The position numbers were made by a program, and so were the translations under genes. Below the pieces are notes generated by a model. The model did not search any database. It was given only the letters and a program-made list of their open reading frames with translations, and was not told the origin of the DNA. From contig NZ_CANBCC010000001.1 of assembly GCF_947366995.1 (NCBI RefSeq), positions 1 through 64,000 on the forward strand: a DNA stretch of 64,000 nucleotides, written 5' to 3'. Positions 26,615 to 35,293 of this stretch are shown here, piece after piece; positions within the stretch are counted from its first letter, which is position 1, and every line of letters begins with the position of its first letter. The stretch comes from an uncultured Aquabacterium sp. Its GTDB lineage: Bacteria; Pseudomonadota; Gammaproteobacteria; Burkholderiales; Burkholderiaceae_C.

Positions 26615-27242
26615 CCCGCGTCATCGCGTCGACGATGAGGTCCAGGCTTCGGCGCAGCGTTGCAGCCTGATCGGAGGGTGCAACGTGCCACTGTGGCAGC
26701 TGCCCGTCCACGGCCATGCGGGCCAGCCCATAGGCGCTGCCGCGCAGGGCCAGCGCCAGTTCGGCGGCGGGCTGCGAGATGGGCAGGGCACCTTCCCGCT
26801 GCGCCTGTTCGACCAGTTGCACGGTGAGCTCGCGCACCACGGCAAAGTGGCCGGCCAGGCTGGGCGAGGCCGTGAAATCGAACAGGGCGCGGTTGGACAC
26901 CAGGCGGAACTGCGTGGGGTGCCCGGTGGCCCAGGCCAGGAAGCTGTGCCCGAGGGCTTTCAGCCGGTCGGCGGCGGTGCCGCTGCAGGCGTGCTGGTCG
27001 CGCTCCACCATCAGGCGCAACTGGCGGGTGGCCTCTTCGGCAATGGCGGTCATCAGGGCACGCTTGTCCGCAAAGTGCCGGAAAGGCGCGCCCGATGACA
27101 CGCCGACCCGTTTGGCCACCTCGCGCAGGCTGACCTGCTCGATGCCGGTTTCCTCCGCCAGGGTGAGGGTGGCTTCGATCAGTGCCTGGCGCAGGTTGCC
27201 GTGGTGATACGGGCGCGGCGGGGTGCAAGGTGATCGCAGCAT
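26589..27242 (-). CDS. TetR/AcrR family transcriptional regulator with WHG-type C-terminal domain
   Basis: 217 residues. The N-terminal helix-turn-helix is typical (YHHGNLRQALIEAT start, VSLREVAKRVGVSSGAPFRHF recognition region, DKRALMTAI). The C-terminal helical domain with FRLVSNRALFD fits the WHG effector-binding type. The YHHGNLR opening is shared by a large subgroup of TetR regulators. Target unknown; it may repress the ferric-reductase-like gene starting 117 bp away divergently (27359), as divergent TetR targets are common. It converges with modC and overlaps it by 26 bp. Start at 27242. Confidence 0.87.
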   Translation of the reverse strand: MLRSPCTPPRPYHHGNLRQALIEATLTLAEETGIEQVSLREVAKRVGVSSGAPFRHFADKRALMTAIAEEATRQLRLMVERDQHACSGTAADRLKALGHSFLAWATGHPTQFRLVSNRALFDFTASPSLAGHFAVVRELTVQLVEQAQREGALPISQPAAELALALRGSAYGLARMAVDGQLPQWHVAPSDQAATLRRSLDLIVDAMTRATPSTPRP

Positions 27243-27358
27243 GGTTGCAAGCGGGCAATGTAAGCACTGCACATTTTGGCTGGCCGGCACGACGTCGTCT
27301 GCCTAGCATCGCCCCTCATGTCCGGTCTACGGATGTCGCGTCCACCAGGAGCCCCGCC

Positions 27359-27985
27359 ATGTCCTCTTCTGCCTTGCCCTCCGCGCCCCTTGCCCGCTTT
27401 GGTCCCTGGTGGCCCGGCGTCGCGGTTCTTGTTCTGATGTGCACGGTGCTGCTGGCCAGCGGGATCACCGTCGACAACGTGCGTGCGGCCATCCGTGCCA
27501 CCGCGCGCCTGTCGCTGGTGTGCTTCTGCCTGGCGTATGCGGCCAGCGCGCTCTGGCAGGTCCGGCCCACACCGCTGTCGGCCTGGCTTCGACGGCATCG
27601 CCGTCAGTGGGGGTTGCTGTTCGTGGCCTCGCACACGGTGCACCTCGTGTTCATCGGGATGCTGCGCCTTCTGGACCCAGCCCTGTTTGCCAGCCTGGTG
27701 CCGGCGGCCACCCTGGTCTCCGGCACGTTGGCTTATGCCGTGCTGTGGGCAATGGGCCTGTCCTCCAACGATCGGGTGGCCGCGCGCATGGGTGCGCCGG
27801 CTTGGCGGCGTCTGCATACCTGGGGCAGCCATTACCTGTGGCTCAGCTTTGCCGTGGCCTATGGCAAGCGGGTCCCGCTCGATGCGGTCTATGCCCTGCC
27901 GTTCGCGCTCCTGCTGGTGGTGCTGGGCCTGCGGCTGGGATGCGCCCTCAGGCGCCCTTCGTCATCAGTTCCTTCACGGCCTTGA
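27359..27985 (+). CDS. Ferric-reductase-like transmembrane protein (heme b candidate)
   Basis: 208 residues with six predicted membrane segments. Histidines in the third segment (ASHTVH) and in the loop/helix RRLHTWGSHYLW have the spacing of the ferric_reduct/MsrQ-type domain that holds b hemes. No FAD/NAD-binding domain follows, so, like MsrQ, it would need a partner for electron supply. SD AGGAG lies 8 nt before ATG 27359. Divergent from the TetR gene. Its 3' end overlaps the convergent cNMP-binding gene by 38 bp. Physiological role unknown. Confidence 0.75.
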   Translation: MSSSALPSAPLARFGPWWPGVAVLVLMCTVLLASGITVDNVRAAIRATARLSLVCFCLAYAASALWQVRPTPLSAWLRRHRRQWGLLFVASHTVHLVFIGMLRLLDPALFASLVPAATLVSGTLAYAVLWAMGLSSNDRVAARMGAPAWRRLHTWGSHYLWLSFAVAYGKRVPLDAVYALPFALLLVVLGLRLGCALRRPSSSVPSRP

Positions 27986-29129
27986 TGATGGCACCGCCGA
28001 TCTGCTGTACCTCGATCGGGTCCACCGGCTTCATGTCCTTCAGGTCGCTTTCGATTTCTTCCCGCTTGCTACGCGACAGGGAGGCCACGATCTTCTGCCT
28101 GACGGCCTCTTCGCTGATGGACGAGAGGAGCTTGGCCAGTTCGAAGGTGTCGAACTTCGACACGACGGCAAAGACGGTCTTCTGATCGGCGAACTCGATG
28201 TCGAGGATGTCGGTGAACTCGTCCGGCGTCTTGATCTTGCGCTCGGCAAAGAAGCGGCGGCCCTTCTCGTCGAGCAGACGCATGATCTCGGTCTTGCGGA
28301 AGGTGAAAACGTCGTCGGAGAAGTCGCCGCCCGCGAGCTTGCGCAGCAACACCGGGCGTTCCACATCCACCATCGCGGCGAACTCGTCCACGCTGATGTA
28401 TTCGTAGCTCAGCTTGTCGGCGTCGTTGGCGGTGCTGTCCGTCACCTTGCGGGCCTGGCTGACGATGTCGCGCGGCGAGAACAGCACCCGCTTGCCCGTG
28501 CCCTTTTCGTCTTCGATGCGGATGAGGTGGAGGTTCAGCAGCTTGGCCAGGCAGGTGCGGATGTGCTTGTCCGAGTGGGCAAACATGATGCGCGCATTCA
28601 TCACGACGTCCTGCAGCAGCGGGCTGGCGAGCGCCTGCTTGCCGGCGGCCTCGGCCTTCACGACCGCCTGCTTGCCGATGTCGGCGATGCCCAGCAGGTA
28701 GAGCAGTTGCGCGTAGATCAGGATGTCGGGCTGGTAGTTGACGCGCGTGGCGATCAATTCGTGTGCGGCCGAGAGACGGTCCGACAGGGTGTGCAGCACG
28801 CTGCGCGCGAGTTCCGGCGTGGCCTGCACATGGGGCTCGATCGACTGGTTGTCGACCAGGTAGAGCTCGCAGTACGTGCGCGCCGCCGCATTGTTGATGC
28901 GCCGACCCTTGGGCAAGTGCGGCGTCATGCCGAAGCACTGACCGCGGCTCAGCGTCTCGACCACCACGCGCTTTTCCTCGCGCACCATGTAGATGTCGAC
29001 CTCGCCCTCCTTGATCACGTACATGTGCGTGCCGGGCATGCCTTCCGTGTAGAGCACGTCCCCGGCGAAGGCGCGCATCTGAGAGAAATTGCCTTTCTCG
29101 GCAAACCGGAGGAGGGAGCTGGCGTGCAT
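27948..29129 (-). CDS. Cyclic nucleotide-binding domain / FliG C-terminal domain fusion protein
   Basis: 393 residues, no signal peptide or membrane segment. Residues about 15-115 form a cNMP-binding (Crp-like) beta-barrel (GDVLYTEGMPGTHMYVIKEG, GQCFGMTPHL); the phosphate cassette lacks the usual Glu after FG, so the ligand is uncertain. The middle (about 165-235) looks like a winged-helix region. Residues about 314-393 resemble the FliG C-terminal domain: residues 339-375 align without gaps to E. coli FliG, sharing the R.K, S, DL and PV...V positions. FliG_C is the rotor part that contacts MotA. No flagellar gene is nearby. The start ATG 29129 is followed at once by the barrel. Divergent from modD (240 bp between them). 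Confidence 0.75.
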   Translation of the reverse strand: MHASSLLRFAEKGNFSQMRAFAGDVLYTEGMPGTHMYVIKEGEVDIYMVREEKRVVVETLSRGQCFGMTPHLPKGRRINNAAARTYCELYLVDNQSIEPHVQATPELARSVLHTLSDRLSAAHELIATRVNYQPDILIYAQLLYLLGIADIGKQAVVKAEAAGKQALASPLLQDVVMNARIMFAHSDKHIRTCLAKLLNLHLIRIEDEKGTGKRVLFSPRDIVSQARKVTDSTANDADKLSYEYISVDEFAAMVDVERPVLLRKLAGGDFSDDVFTFRKTEIMRLLDEKGRRFFAERKIKTPDEFTDILDIEFADQKTVFAVVSKFDTFELAKLLSSISEEAVRQKIVASLSRSKREEIESDLKDMKPVDPIEVQQIGGAIIKAVKELMTKGA

Positions 29130-29369
29130 GGGGTGTGCCGGGCGCGGTCCGTGCGGCGCGTCCGGCGGGAGAAGCCTTGGGAAGAGGGCCCAAGCCTACG
29201 GTAACAATAAGTAACATTCAGCCGGCATGGCGGGTCGTTCCGTGCAGATTTCTCGCGGACCCAGACCGAGGACAGCGGCGGGCGTCCATGATGCGGATTG
29301 GCCCAGCGCAAGAAAGGGTGTCTGCCTCGGTGCGACCATGCAGGCGATGCATCGCCATGAGGAGGAACC

Positions 29370-30218
29370 ATGCCCGCCGTGCTCCACGACGCCGCGCTGC
29401 AGGCGCTGCTGCTTGAAGACGCTCCGTACGGGGACCTCACCACGGACAGCCTCGGCCTGCAGGGGCTGACGGGCCGGGTGGTGTTCGCGGCGCGCCAGCC
29501 GATGACGGTGTGTGGCAGCGAGGAGGCCGTCCGGCTGTTCGAGTTGTGCGGGGCCGAGGCACACGTGCTGACCCCGACGGGGCGCCATGTGTTGGCGGGC
29601 GCCGAGTTGCTCACGGCGCACGGGCCGGCGCCCGCCGTGTTGCTGGCGTGGAAGGTGGCACAGGCGCTGGTGGCCTGCAGCAGCGGCGTGGCCAGTGAAG
29701 TGGCCCGCATCGTGACCGTGTTGCGAGCAGCGGGTTGCGGCCAGGCGCTGGCGTGCGCGGGCCCTGCCTTTCCGGGGACACGGGCCTGGATGGCCAAGGC
29801 GGTGCAGGCCGGTGGCGGCACCATGCATCGGCTGGGGCTGTCGGAGTCGCTGCTGCTGTGTCCCGAGCACCGGCTGTTCACCGACGAGCACAGCCTGGAT
29901 GACACCGTGGGCCGCCTGCGCAAGCTGCAGCCGCAAAAGCGGCTCGTGGCCGAGTGCGGTGCGATGGAAGAGGCGCTGGCGCTGGCCGCCTCGGGCGCCG
30001 ATGTGTTGCAGCTCGAGCGCTTTACTCCCGAGGCCGTGCGCGCCTGCAGGCTGGCCCTGCACACCAGCCGCCTGCATCCCATGCTGGTCGTGTCTGGCGG
30101 CGTCGACGGCGACAACGCGGTGGCCTATGCCGAGGCTGGCGCCGATGTGCTGGTGTCATCGGTGCCATGCCACGCACCCCCGCGCGATGTGGAGGTGCGC
30201 TTCTCGCGTGATGTGTGA
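29370..30218 (+). CDS. modD: ModD, molybdenum transport-associated NadC-like protein
   Basis: 282 residues, homologous to quinolinate phosphoribosyltransferase. The opening LLLEDAPYGDLTTDSLGL and the GRVVFAARQPMTVCGSEEA strand pattern are those of ModD, which accompanies molybdate transport genes. Its biochemical role is not established. NadC hallmarks are partly changed: the helix segment reads CAGPAFPGTRAWMAKAV instead of the classic T-R-K-T substrate motif, so it should not be called nadC. SD GAGGAGG precedes ATG 29370. It is separated from modBC by the TetR, ferric-reductase-like and cNMP-FliG genes. Confidence 0.85.
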   Translation: MPAVLHDAALQALLLEDAPYGDLTTDSLGLQGLTGRVVFAARQPMTVCGSEEAVRLFELCGAEAHVLTPTGRHVLAGAELLTAHGPAPAVLLAWKVAQALVACSSGVASEVARIVTVLRAAGCGQALACAGPAFPGTRAWMAKAVQAGGGTMHRLGLSESLLLCPEHRLFTDEHSLDDTVGRLRKLQPQKRLVAECGAMEEALALAASGADVLQLERFTPEAVRACRLALHTSRLHPMLVVSGGVDGDNAVAYAEAGADVLVSSVPCHAPPRDVEVRFSRDV

Positions 30219-30249
30219 GGCCGGTGCAGTGCGCGCCGGCCTGCTGCGA

Positions 30250-30930
30250 TCAGGCGGCCTGACGACGCGCGCGGCGCATCACGCTGGCGACACCCATCAC
30301 ACCCAGCCCGGCGAGGGCCAGCAGGTGCTCGGACGGCTCGGGCACCGGGGCAGCTTGCAGCACGAAGGACAGGTTGTCGGCGTAGCCGTCGTTGTCGCCG
30401 CCCGACAGGCGCTCCATCGACAGCGAGAACATCACCGACATCGTGCCCACGGGCAGCAGACCGCTGTTTTCGCGGAAGAACAGGCCCGATTGGTTGTTGC
30501 GGTCGGCTGGCATCAAGGGGCCGAGTGCGGCGTGGCCGATCTCGGTCGAGGTGCTGTCCAGGAACGAGACGTACAGCAGCGCGTTGTCTTGCTGCGCCAG
30601 CCAGCCGCCCAGCCAGCCGCTCAGCGAGTACTGCAGGGGCTGACCCGACAGCGAACCCAGCTCGACCAACTGATACCCCGCGCTCTGCGCGCCGACACCA
30701 GCGAACATCTTGCTGCCGCGGTCTGCGGGGCCGGGCTGGGTCGGCAGGACCCAGTTGCTGCCGTAAGACACGGACTGGAAGAGGTCGTGGCCGTCGAACA
30801 GCTCCCAGCCGGCCGTGCCGGACTCGGCATCGCCGTTGACGATGAGGTTGCTGCCCAGTGTGGCGGCGGCCTGCGCGCTGAAGGCGGTGGCCAGCAGGCT
30901 GGCCAGGAAGAGGTGCTTGAAGTGCTTCAT
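30250..30930 (-). CDS. PEP-CTERM sorted exported protein
   Basis: 226 residues: signal peptide (ends SAQAA), a beta-rich central domain beginning LIVNGDAESGTAGWE, a pattern often seen in carbohydrate-binding-like PEP-CTERM proteins, and a C-terminal VPEPS motif followed by a hydrophobic helix and RRARR tail. That tripartite tail directs cleavage by exosortase, which must be encoded elsewhere. Such proteins are secreted to the surface or extracellular matrix. The gene lies 23 bp downstream of the phospholipase C gene on the same strand, a possible operon. Function unknown. Confidence 0.85.
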   Translation of the reverse strand: MKHFKHLFLASLLATAFSAQAAATLGSNLIVNGDAESGTAGWELFDGHDLFQSVSYGSNWVLPTQPGPADRGSKMFAGVGAQSAGYQLVELGSLSGQPLQYSLSGWLGGWLAQQDNALLYVSFLDSTSTEIGHAALGPLMPADRNNQSGLFFRENSGLLPVGTMSVMFSLSMERLSGGDNDGYADNLSFVLQAAPVPEPSEHLLALAGLGVMGVASVMRRARRQAA

Positions 30931-30953
30931 GGTGATTCGTGATGGAGTGAACG

Positions 30954-33140
30954 TCAGACCGTGTATTGATCGAGGATGGCGATGCCGCCCATGGCCGGGT
31001 CGCTGACCGAGGGCGCGCCCGTTTCCAAGTGGCCGGCAAAGCGGCGGCTCCAGCCCGCCAGCTGCGGCACGCGCACGCTGAGGTCGTACCAGCAGTGGTC
31101 AGGCAGCGGGCGGCGCAGCGTGTGGGTGCCGCGTGCGGGCACCGTCACCTCCTGGGCCGCGCCGTCTTCATAGCGCAGCGTGCGCAGGCTGAAGGTGGCG
31201 GGCACGGTGCCGTCGTTGCGCAGGGTGACGACGAGCTCGGCGTTGGTCCGGTCGCTGGACACCGTCACCGAAGGCACCGGCACGGCGGCGCTGGCGCCCG
31301 GCACCGTGCCTGTGACGTGGCGGTGCCAGCCGTTCGGGCCGAGGATCCACAGGTCGTATGGGTTGCCCGGGGTCACCACCCAACGGTCTTCGAGGTGACG
31401 GCCCGGCTCGACCGTGTAGCGGCGGGGCACCTCGGTCAGTGCGCGGCGGTTGTAGACATGGAAGACGGCACCGGCTTCGCCATGGTTCTCGAAGCGCAGC
31501 GTCACGCCCTGGTTGTTGACCGTGGCGTGGGCCTGCAGGTCGTAGGGCAGCGCGCGGGCCGGGCGCACGCCGCGGTCCTGCTCGGGGGCGATCAGCGTGG
31601 TGGGCGTGGCCGGTGTCTTGGTGCTCGGCAGGGCCAGGGCGCGCAGTCGGCGGGTCTCGGTGGCCGGCAAGGCGTTCACGAAGGCGCTGTCCTCCGGGTT
31701 GGCGAAGTCGAAGCAGCTGGTCAGGTCGCCGCTCACCGTGCGTCGCCACGCGGAGATCATCGGTTCGGCCACACCGAATCGCGCTTCGATGAAGCGGATC
31801 ACCGAGGTGTGGTCTGCCACCTGTGAGTTCACCCAGCCGCCCTTGGTCCACGGCGAGACCACGTACATCGGCACGCGGGGGCCGAAGCCGTAAGGCCGAT
31901 GGTGGTATTGCGGATCGGAGCCGTTGAGGTGATGGTGGTACTCGCCGGTGGTGTCGACGGTCGAGGCGCCCGCCAGCCGCGCCTGGGCCGGGTCGGCGTG
32001 GTAGCTCAGATAAGAGGGCGGTGCCGGCGGCGGCATGTGGTCGAAGAACCCGTCGTTCTCATCGAAGTTGATGATCAGGACCGTCTTGCTCCAGACCTCG
32101 GGGTTGGCCGTCAGGGCGTCCAGCACCCGGGCGGTGTAGTCGGCGCCCTGTGCCGGGCTGGAGGGACCCGGGTGCTCCGAGCCTTCGGCCGTGGCGACGA
32201 TCCAGCTCACCTGCGGCAGGCGGTTGGCCAGCACGTCGGCCTTCAGCATGTCGAGGTCGCGCGTGCTGACGCCGCGGTCACGCAGGGCCTGCGAGTAACC
32301 GGGGCGCATGTACCAGGCGTCGCGGAAGGCGCGGAAGCCTGCCAGCGAGTTGTCGGTGAAGTTGTCGGCCATGTTCTGGTAGACCTGCCAGCTCACGCCC
32401 GCATCCTGCAGCCGCTCGGCGTAGGTCATCCAGGTGTAGTCGGTGGTGGGGTCCGAGTTGAACCAGTCGTGGCTGTTGTCCGTCGAGGGGCCGCCATCGC
32501 GCGCCAGCGGGTCGTTGTGCGCCGTCCAGAGGAAGAGACGGTTGGTGTTCGTGCCGGTCTGCGTGGCGCAGTGGTAGTGGTCGCACAGCGTGAAGGCGCG
32601 TGCCAGGGCGAACTGGAAGGGCAGGTCGCTTTCCTTGAAGTAGCCCAGCGAATGGTTCTGTTTGGCCTTGGGCCAGTTGTTCATGCGGCCGTGGTCCCAG
32701 GCGGCCTGGGCATCCGTCCACGAGTGCGGCGTGCCGGACACGCGCATCACCGAGAAGTCCTGCTCGGTGTTGAGGTGGAAGGGGGCGATCGCGGCGCGGT
32801 TGCTGCCCCAGTTCGGGCGGCCGGGCACAGGGGCGCCACCACCAATGGGCTGCACGAAGACCGATTTGCGCGCGAAGGTGCCCACGCGGTCGACGACAGG
32901 CACCGGGAACGGGTCACCGAAGCCGCGCACGCCGGCCAGGGTGCCGAAGTAGTGGTCGAACGAGCGGTTTTCCTGCGTGAGGATCACGATGTGCTCGACA
33001 TCGTGGATCGTACCCGTGCGCTGATTGGCCGGGATGGCCAGGGCGCGCTGGATGGCAGGCGGAAAGCTGGCAAGGGCGGCACTGGCGCCGACGGCCGAGC
33101 CGATGTTGCGCAGAAAACTGCGGCGGTCTTGCTGATTCAT
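30954..33140 (-). CDS. Phosphocholine-specific phospholipase C, Tat-exported
   Basis: 728 residues. The twin-arginine signal (DRRSFLRNIGSAVGASAAL) directs folded export through the Tat pathway, whose genes are also in this window. The catalytic phosphoesterase domain (about 45-500) opens with HIVILTQENRSFDHYFG, containing the metal-binding Asn/His motif of the PLC/acid phosphatase superfamily, and includes INFDENDGFFDH. Two C-terminal DUF756-type beta domains follow. It would release phosphocholine from phosphatidylcholine or sphingomyelin. Length and architecture match PlcN/PlcH-type enzymes; haemolytic activity cannot be judged. No lipase chaperone gene is adjacent. Confidence 0.93.
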   Translation of the reverse strand: MNQQDRRSFLRNIGSAVGASAALASFPPAIQRALAIPANQRTGTIHDVEHIVILTQENRSFDHYFGTLAGVRGFGDPFPVPVVDRVGTFARKSVFVQPIGGGAPVPGRPNWGSNRAAIAPFHLNTEQDFSVMRVSGTPHSWTDAQAAWDHGRMNNWPKAKQNHSLGYFKESDLPFQFALARAFTLCDHYHCATQTGTNTNRLFLWTAHNDPLARDGGPSTDNSHDWFNSDPTTDYTWMTYAERLQDAGVSWQVYQNMADNFTDNSLAGFRAFRDAWYMRPGYSQALRDRGVSTRDLDMLKADVLANRLPQVSWIVATAEGSEHPGPSSPAQGADYTARVLDALTANPEVWSKTVLIINFDENDGFFDHMPPPAPPSYLSYHADPAQARLAGASTVDTTGEYHHHLNGSDPQYHHRPYGFGPRVPMYVVSPWTKGGWVNSQVADHTSVIRFIEARFGVAEPMISAWRRTVSGDLTSCFDFANPEDSAFVNALPATETRRLRALALPSTKTPATPTTLIAPEQDRGVRPARALPYDLQAHATVNNQGVTLRFENHGEAGAVFHVYNRRALTEVPRRYTVEPGRHLEDRWVVTPGNPYDLWILGPNGWHRHVTGTVPGASAAVPVPSVTVSSDRTNAELVVTLRNDGTVPATFSLRTLRYEDGAAQEVTVPARGTHTLRRPLPDHCWYDLSVRVPQLAGWSRRFAGHLETGAPSVSDPAMGGIAILDQYTV

Positions 33141-33282
33141 GAAAGTCGGTCCCTGGAGGGGCTGGAGGAAGGGAACCCGCCTTCGAGGCGGGGCTTCCTG
33201 CCACTCTAGAAACCGACCTTGAAACGCCGATGGATGGCGTCTGGGCCGATCGACCTGGGGGAAGATCGGTCAGTGAGGCACG

Positions 33283-33837
33283 TCAGGCAGCGGCCGCCAG
33301 ACGACGGCGCTGGCGCCAGCACACCGCGCCCAGGCCAGCGACGGCGAGGGCAATGCTGCCCGGTTCGGGCACCGGGGTGGTCAACGTGATGTTGCCCGCC
33401 CAGTGAACGTAGTTCTCGACCGGGATGTTCAGCTCTTCGTACAGGCCTGTGAGCGTGAGACCCGAGAGGGTGCCGCTCAACCGGGCGGCCGTCCCATCGA
33501 AGAGTGAGGGATAGGCGATGTCGATCTGAACGGCGCTCCCCGGAGCGTCCGGCCCGATCGCCGTGATGACGCCCGTGTAATCGTCGCCGATCGCATCCGG
33601 CACGTCCACGCTCACCGTGCCGTAGGTGCCCCCGACCAGTCCGGTCACCACCAGGGTGACGGCCGCACTGAACGGATCACCTTCCACCTTGGTCTCACCG
33701 TCGTACCAGTCGGTGATGTTCCAGGTTCCGGTCCAGGTGCCCTGAAGGTCGGCGGCCGTGACGGCATGGGCATTGAATGCGGCGGCCACGCCCAGCGCGG
33801 CCAGGCTGGTGCGAGCCAGCTTGGAGACAAGCGTCAT
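33283..33837 (-). CDS. PEP-CTERM sorted exported protein
   Basis: 184 residues. Signal peptide (ends NAHA), a beta-sandwich-like domain beginning LQGTWTGTWNITDWYDGE, and a C-terminal VPEPG motif, hydrophobic helix and RQRRR tail recognised by exosortase. No catalytic motif is visible. It lies 142 bp upstream of the phospholipase gene on the same strand. It shares no obvious sequence with the other two PEP-CTERM proteins in the window outside the sorting tail. Confidence 0.85.
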   Translation of the reverse strand: MTLVSKLARTSLAALGVAAAFNAHAVTAADLQGTWTGTWNITDWYDGETKVEGDPFSAAVTLVVTGLVGGTYGTVSVDVPDAIGDDYTGVITAIGPDAPGSAVQIDIAYPSLFDGTAARLSGTLSGLTLTGLYEELNIPVENYVHWAGNITLTTPVPEPGSIALAVAGLGAVCWRQRRRLAAAA

Positions 33838-33891
33838 GTGAATCCCCTGTGATGTTGATGCGCCCCTCGAATCAGGGGCGACTTCACCGTA

Positions 33892-35130
33892 TCAGGGTGA
33901 GGTCGGCTTGCCAACCCCCAAACTGAGCCAACGGCGGGCCAATGCCACCCAGAACGTCGCGCCCACCGGGATCAGCGCGTCGTTGAAGTCGTAGCTCGGG
34001 TTGTGCAGCATGCAGGGCCCCAGGCCGTGCCCGCCTTCGCGGTGTGCGCCGTCGCCATTGCCGATGACGAAGTACGCCCCGGGCTTGTGCTGCAGGAAGA
34101 AGCTGAAGTCCTCGGCACCCATCGTGGGCTCGAAGGCCTGCACGCGTTCCGGCCCGACCACCTCGGCCATCACCCGCCGCGCGAACGCCGTCTCCTGGGG
34201 ATGGTTGATGGTGGGCGGGTAGTTGCGGTCGAAGTCGAAGTGCGCCTGTGTGCCGAAGGCGGCGCACAACTGCGTCGTGATCTCGCGCATGCGCTGCTCG
34301 ATCAGATCAAGGGCCTCGTGCGTGAAGGTCCGTACCGTGCCCCGCATCGTCACCGCTTCAGGGATCACGTTGGTGGCTTCGCCTGCTTCGATCATCGTCA
34401 CCGAGATCACGCCCGTTTCCACGGGCTTCAAGTTGCGCGTGAGGATGGTCTGGAAGGCCTGCACCAACTGGCACGCCACCGGTACGGGGTCGATCCCCAG
34501 GTGCGGCATGGCGCCATGGCAGCCCTTGCCCTCGATGCGGATGGTGAAGTCGTTGCTCGATGCAAAGCAGGGGCCATCCTTGATGGCGAACGTGCCGGCC
34601 GGCAGGCCCGGCCAGTTATGCATGCCGAAGATGGCGTCCATCGGGAAGCGCTCGAACAGCCCGTCGCGGATCATCTCGCGCGCGCCTCCGCCGCCTTCCT
34701 CGGCCGGCTGGAACACCAGGTACACCGTGCCCTCGAAGTCGCGGTTCGATGCCAGATGGCGCGCGGCTGCCAGCAGCATGGCCGTGTGTCCATCGTGGCC
34801 GCAGGCGTGCATGCGGCCGGGGTGGCGACTGGCGTGCGCAAACGTGTTGTGCTCGGTCATGGGCAGCGCGTCCATGTCGGCGCGCAGGCCGATCGCACGC
34901 GGACCAGGCCGGCCCTGAATCACGCCCACCACACCGGTCTTGCCCAGGCCGCGGTGCACCTCGACGCCCCAGCCCGTCAGCGTGTCGGCCACCAGGTCGC
35001 TGGTCCGCACCTCTTCAAAACACAGTTCCGGGTGTGCGTGCAGGTCGCGGCGCAAGGCCTGGATGTCGGCCGAGTGGCGGGCCACATCGGGCAGCAGTCG
35101 GTCGGCAAGGTCGGGCAGGGTGGTGGACAT
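33892..35130 (-). CDS. M20 family amidohydrolase (hippurate hydrolase/aminoacylase type)
   Basis: 412 residues with the complete M20D layout. Metal ligands are in ACGHDGHTAM and FQPAEEGGGGA, and the C-terminal MGAEDFSFF provides the distal Glu/Asp ligands; the dimerisation domain (about 185-300) starts DFTIRIEGKGCHGA. These cytosolic enzymes hydrolyse N-acyl amino acids or related amides such as hippurate, with two Zn or Mn ions. The acyl substrate is unknown. It lies 54 bp upstream of the PEP-CTERM gene, with 163 bp to the divergent PHA-system gene. Confidence 0.9.
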   Translation of the reverse strand: MSTTLPDLADRLLPDVARHSADIQALRRDLHAHPELCFEEVRTSDLVADTLTGWGVEVHRGLGKTGVVGVIQGRPGPRAIGLRADMDALPMTEHNTFAHASRHPGRMHACGHDGHTAMLLAAARHLASNRDFEGTVYLVFQPAEEGGGGAREMIRDGLFERFPMDAIFGMHNWPGLPAGTFAIKDGPCFASSNDFTIRIEGKGCHGAMPHLGIDPVPVACQLVQAFQTILTRNLKPVETGVISVTMIEAGEATNVIPEAVTMRGTVRTFTHEALDLIEQRMREITTQLCAAFGTQAHFDFDRNYPPTINHPQETAFARRVMAEVVGPERVQAFEPTMGAEDFSFFLQHKPGAYFVIGNGDGAHREGGHGLGPCMLHNPSYDFNDALIPVGATFWVALARRWLSLGVGKPTSP

Positions 35131-35293
35131 GGTCTGGACAGCAGGCGACGCGATGCGGGAATCTTACCTGCCGGGCCGAGGCTGGCGCGCTGCGTTCAAC
35201 GCCCGGCGGCGCCGTGGCACGTCCGGATCTCCGTATAGTGTGTTCGCCGGGGCGATGTCTGCCCCGGTGATCCCACAGAAGGAGACCCTCACG

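Noticed and set aside
29370-30218. nadC (quinolinate phosphoribosyltransferase)
   Set aside because: The fold is shared, but the N-terminal signature and altered substrate-binding motif fit ModD, and mod genes are near. No other NAD synthesis gene is adjacent.
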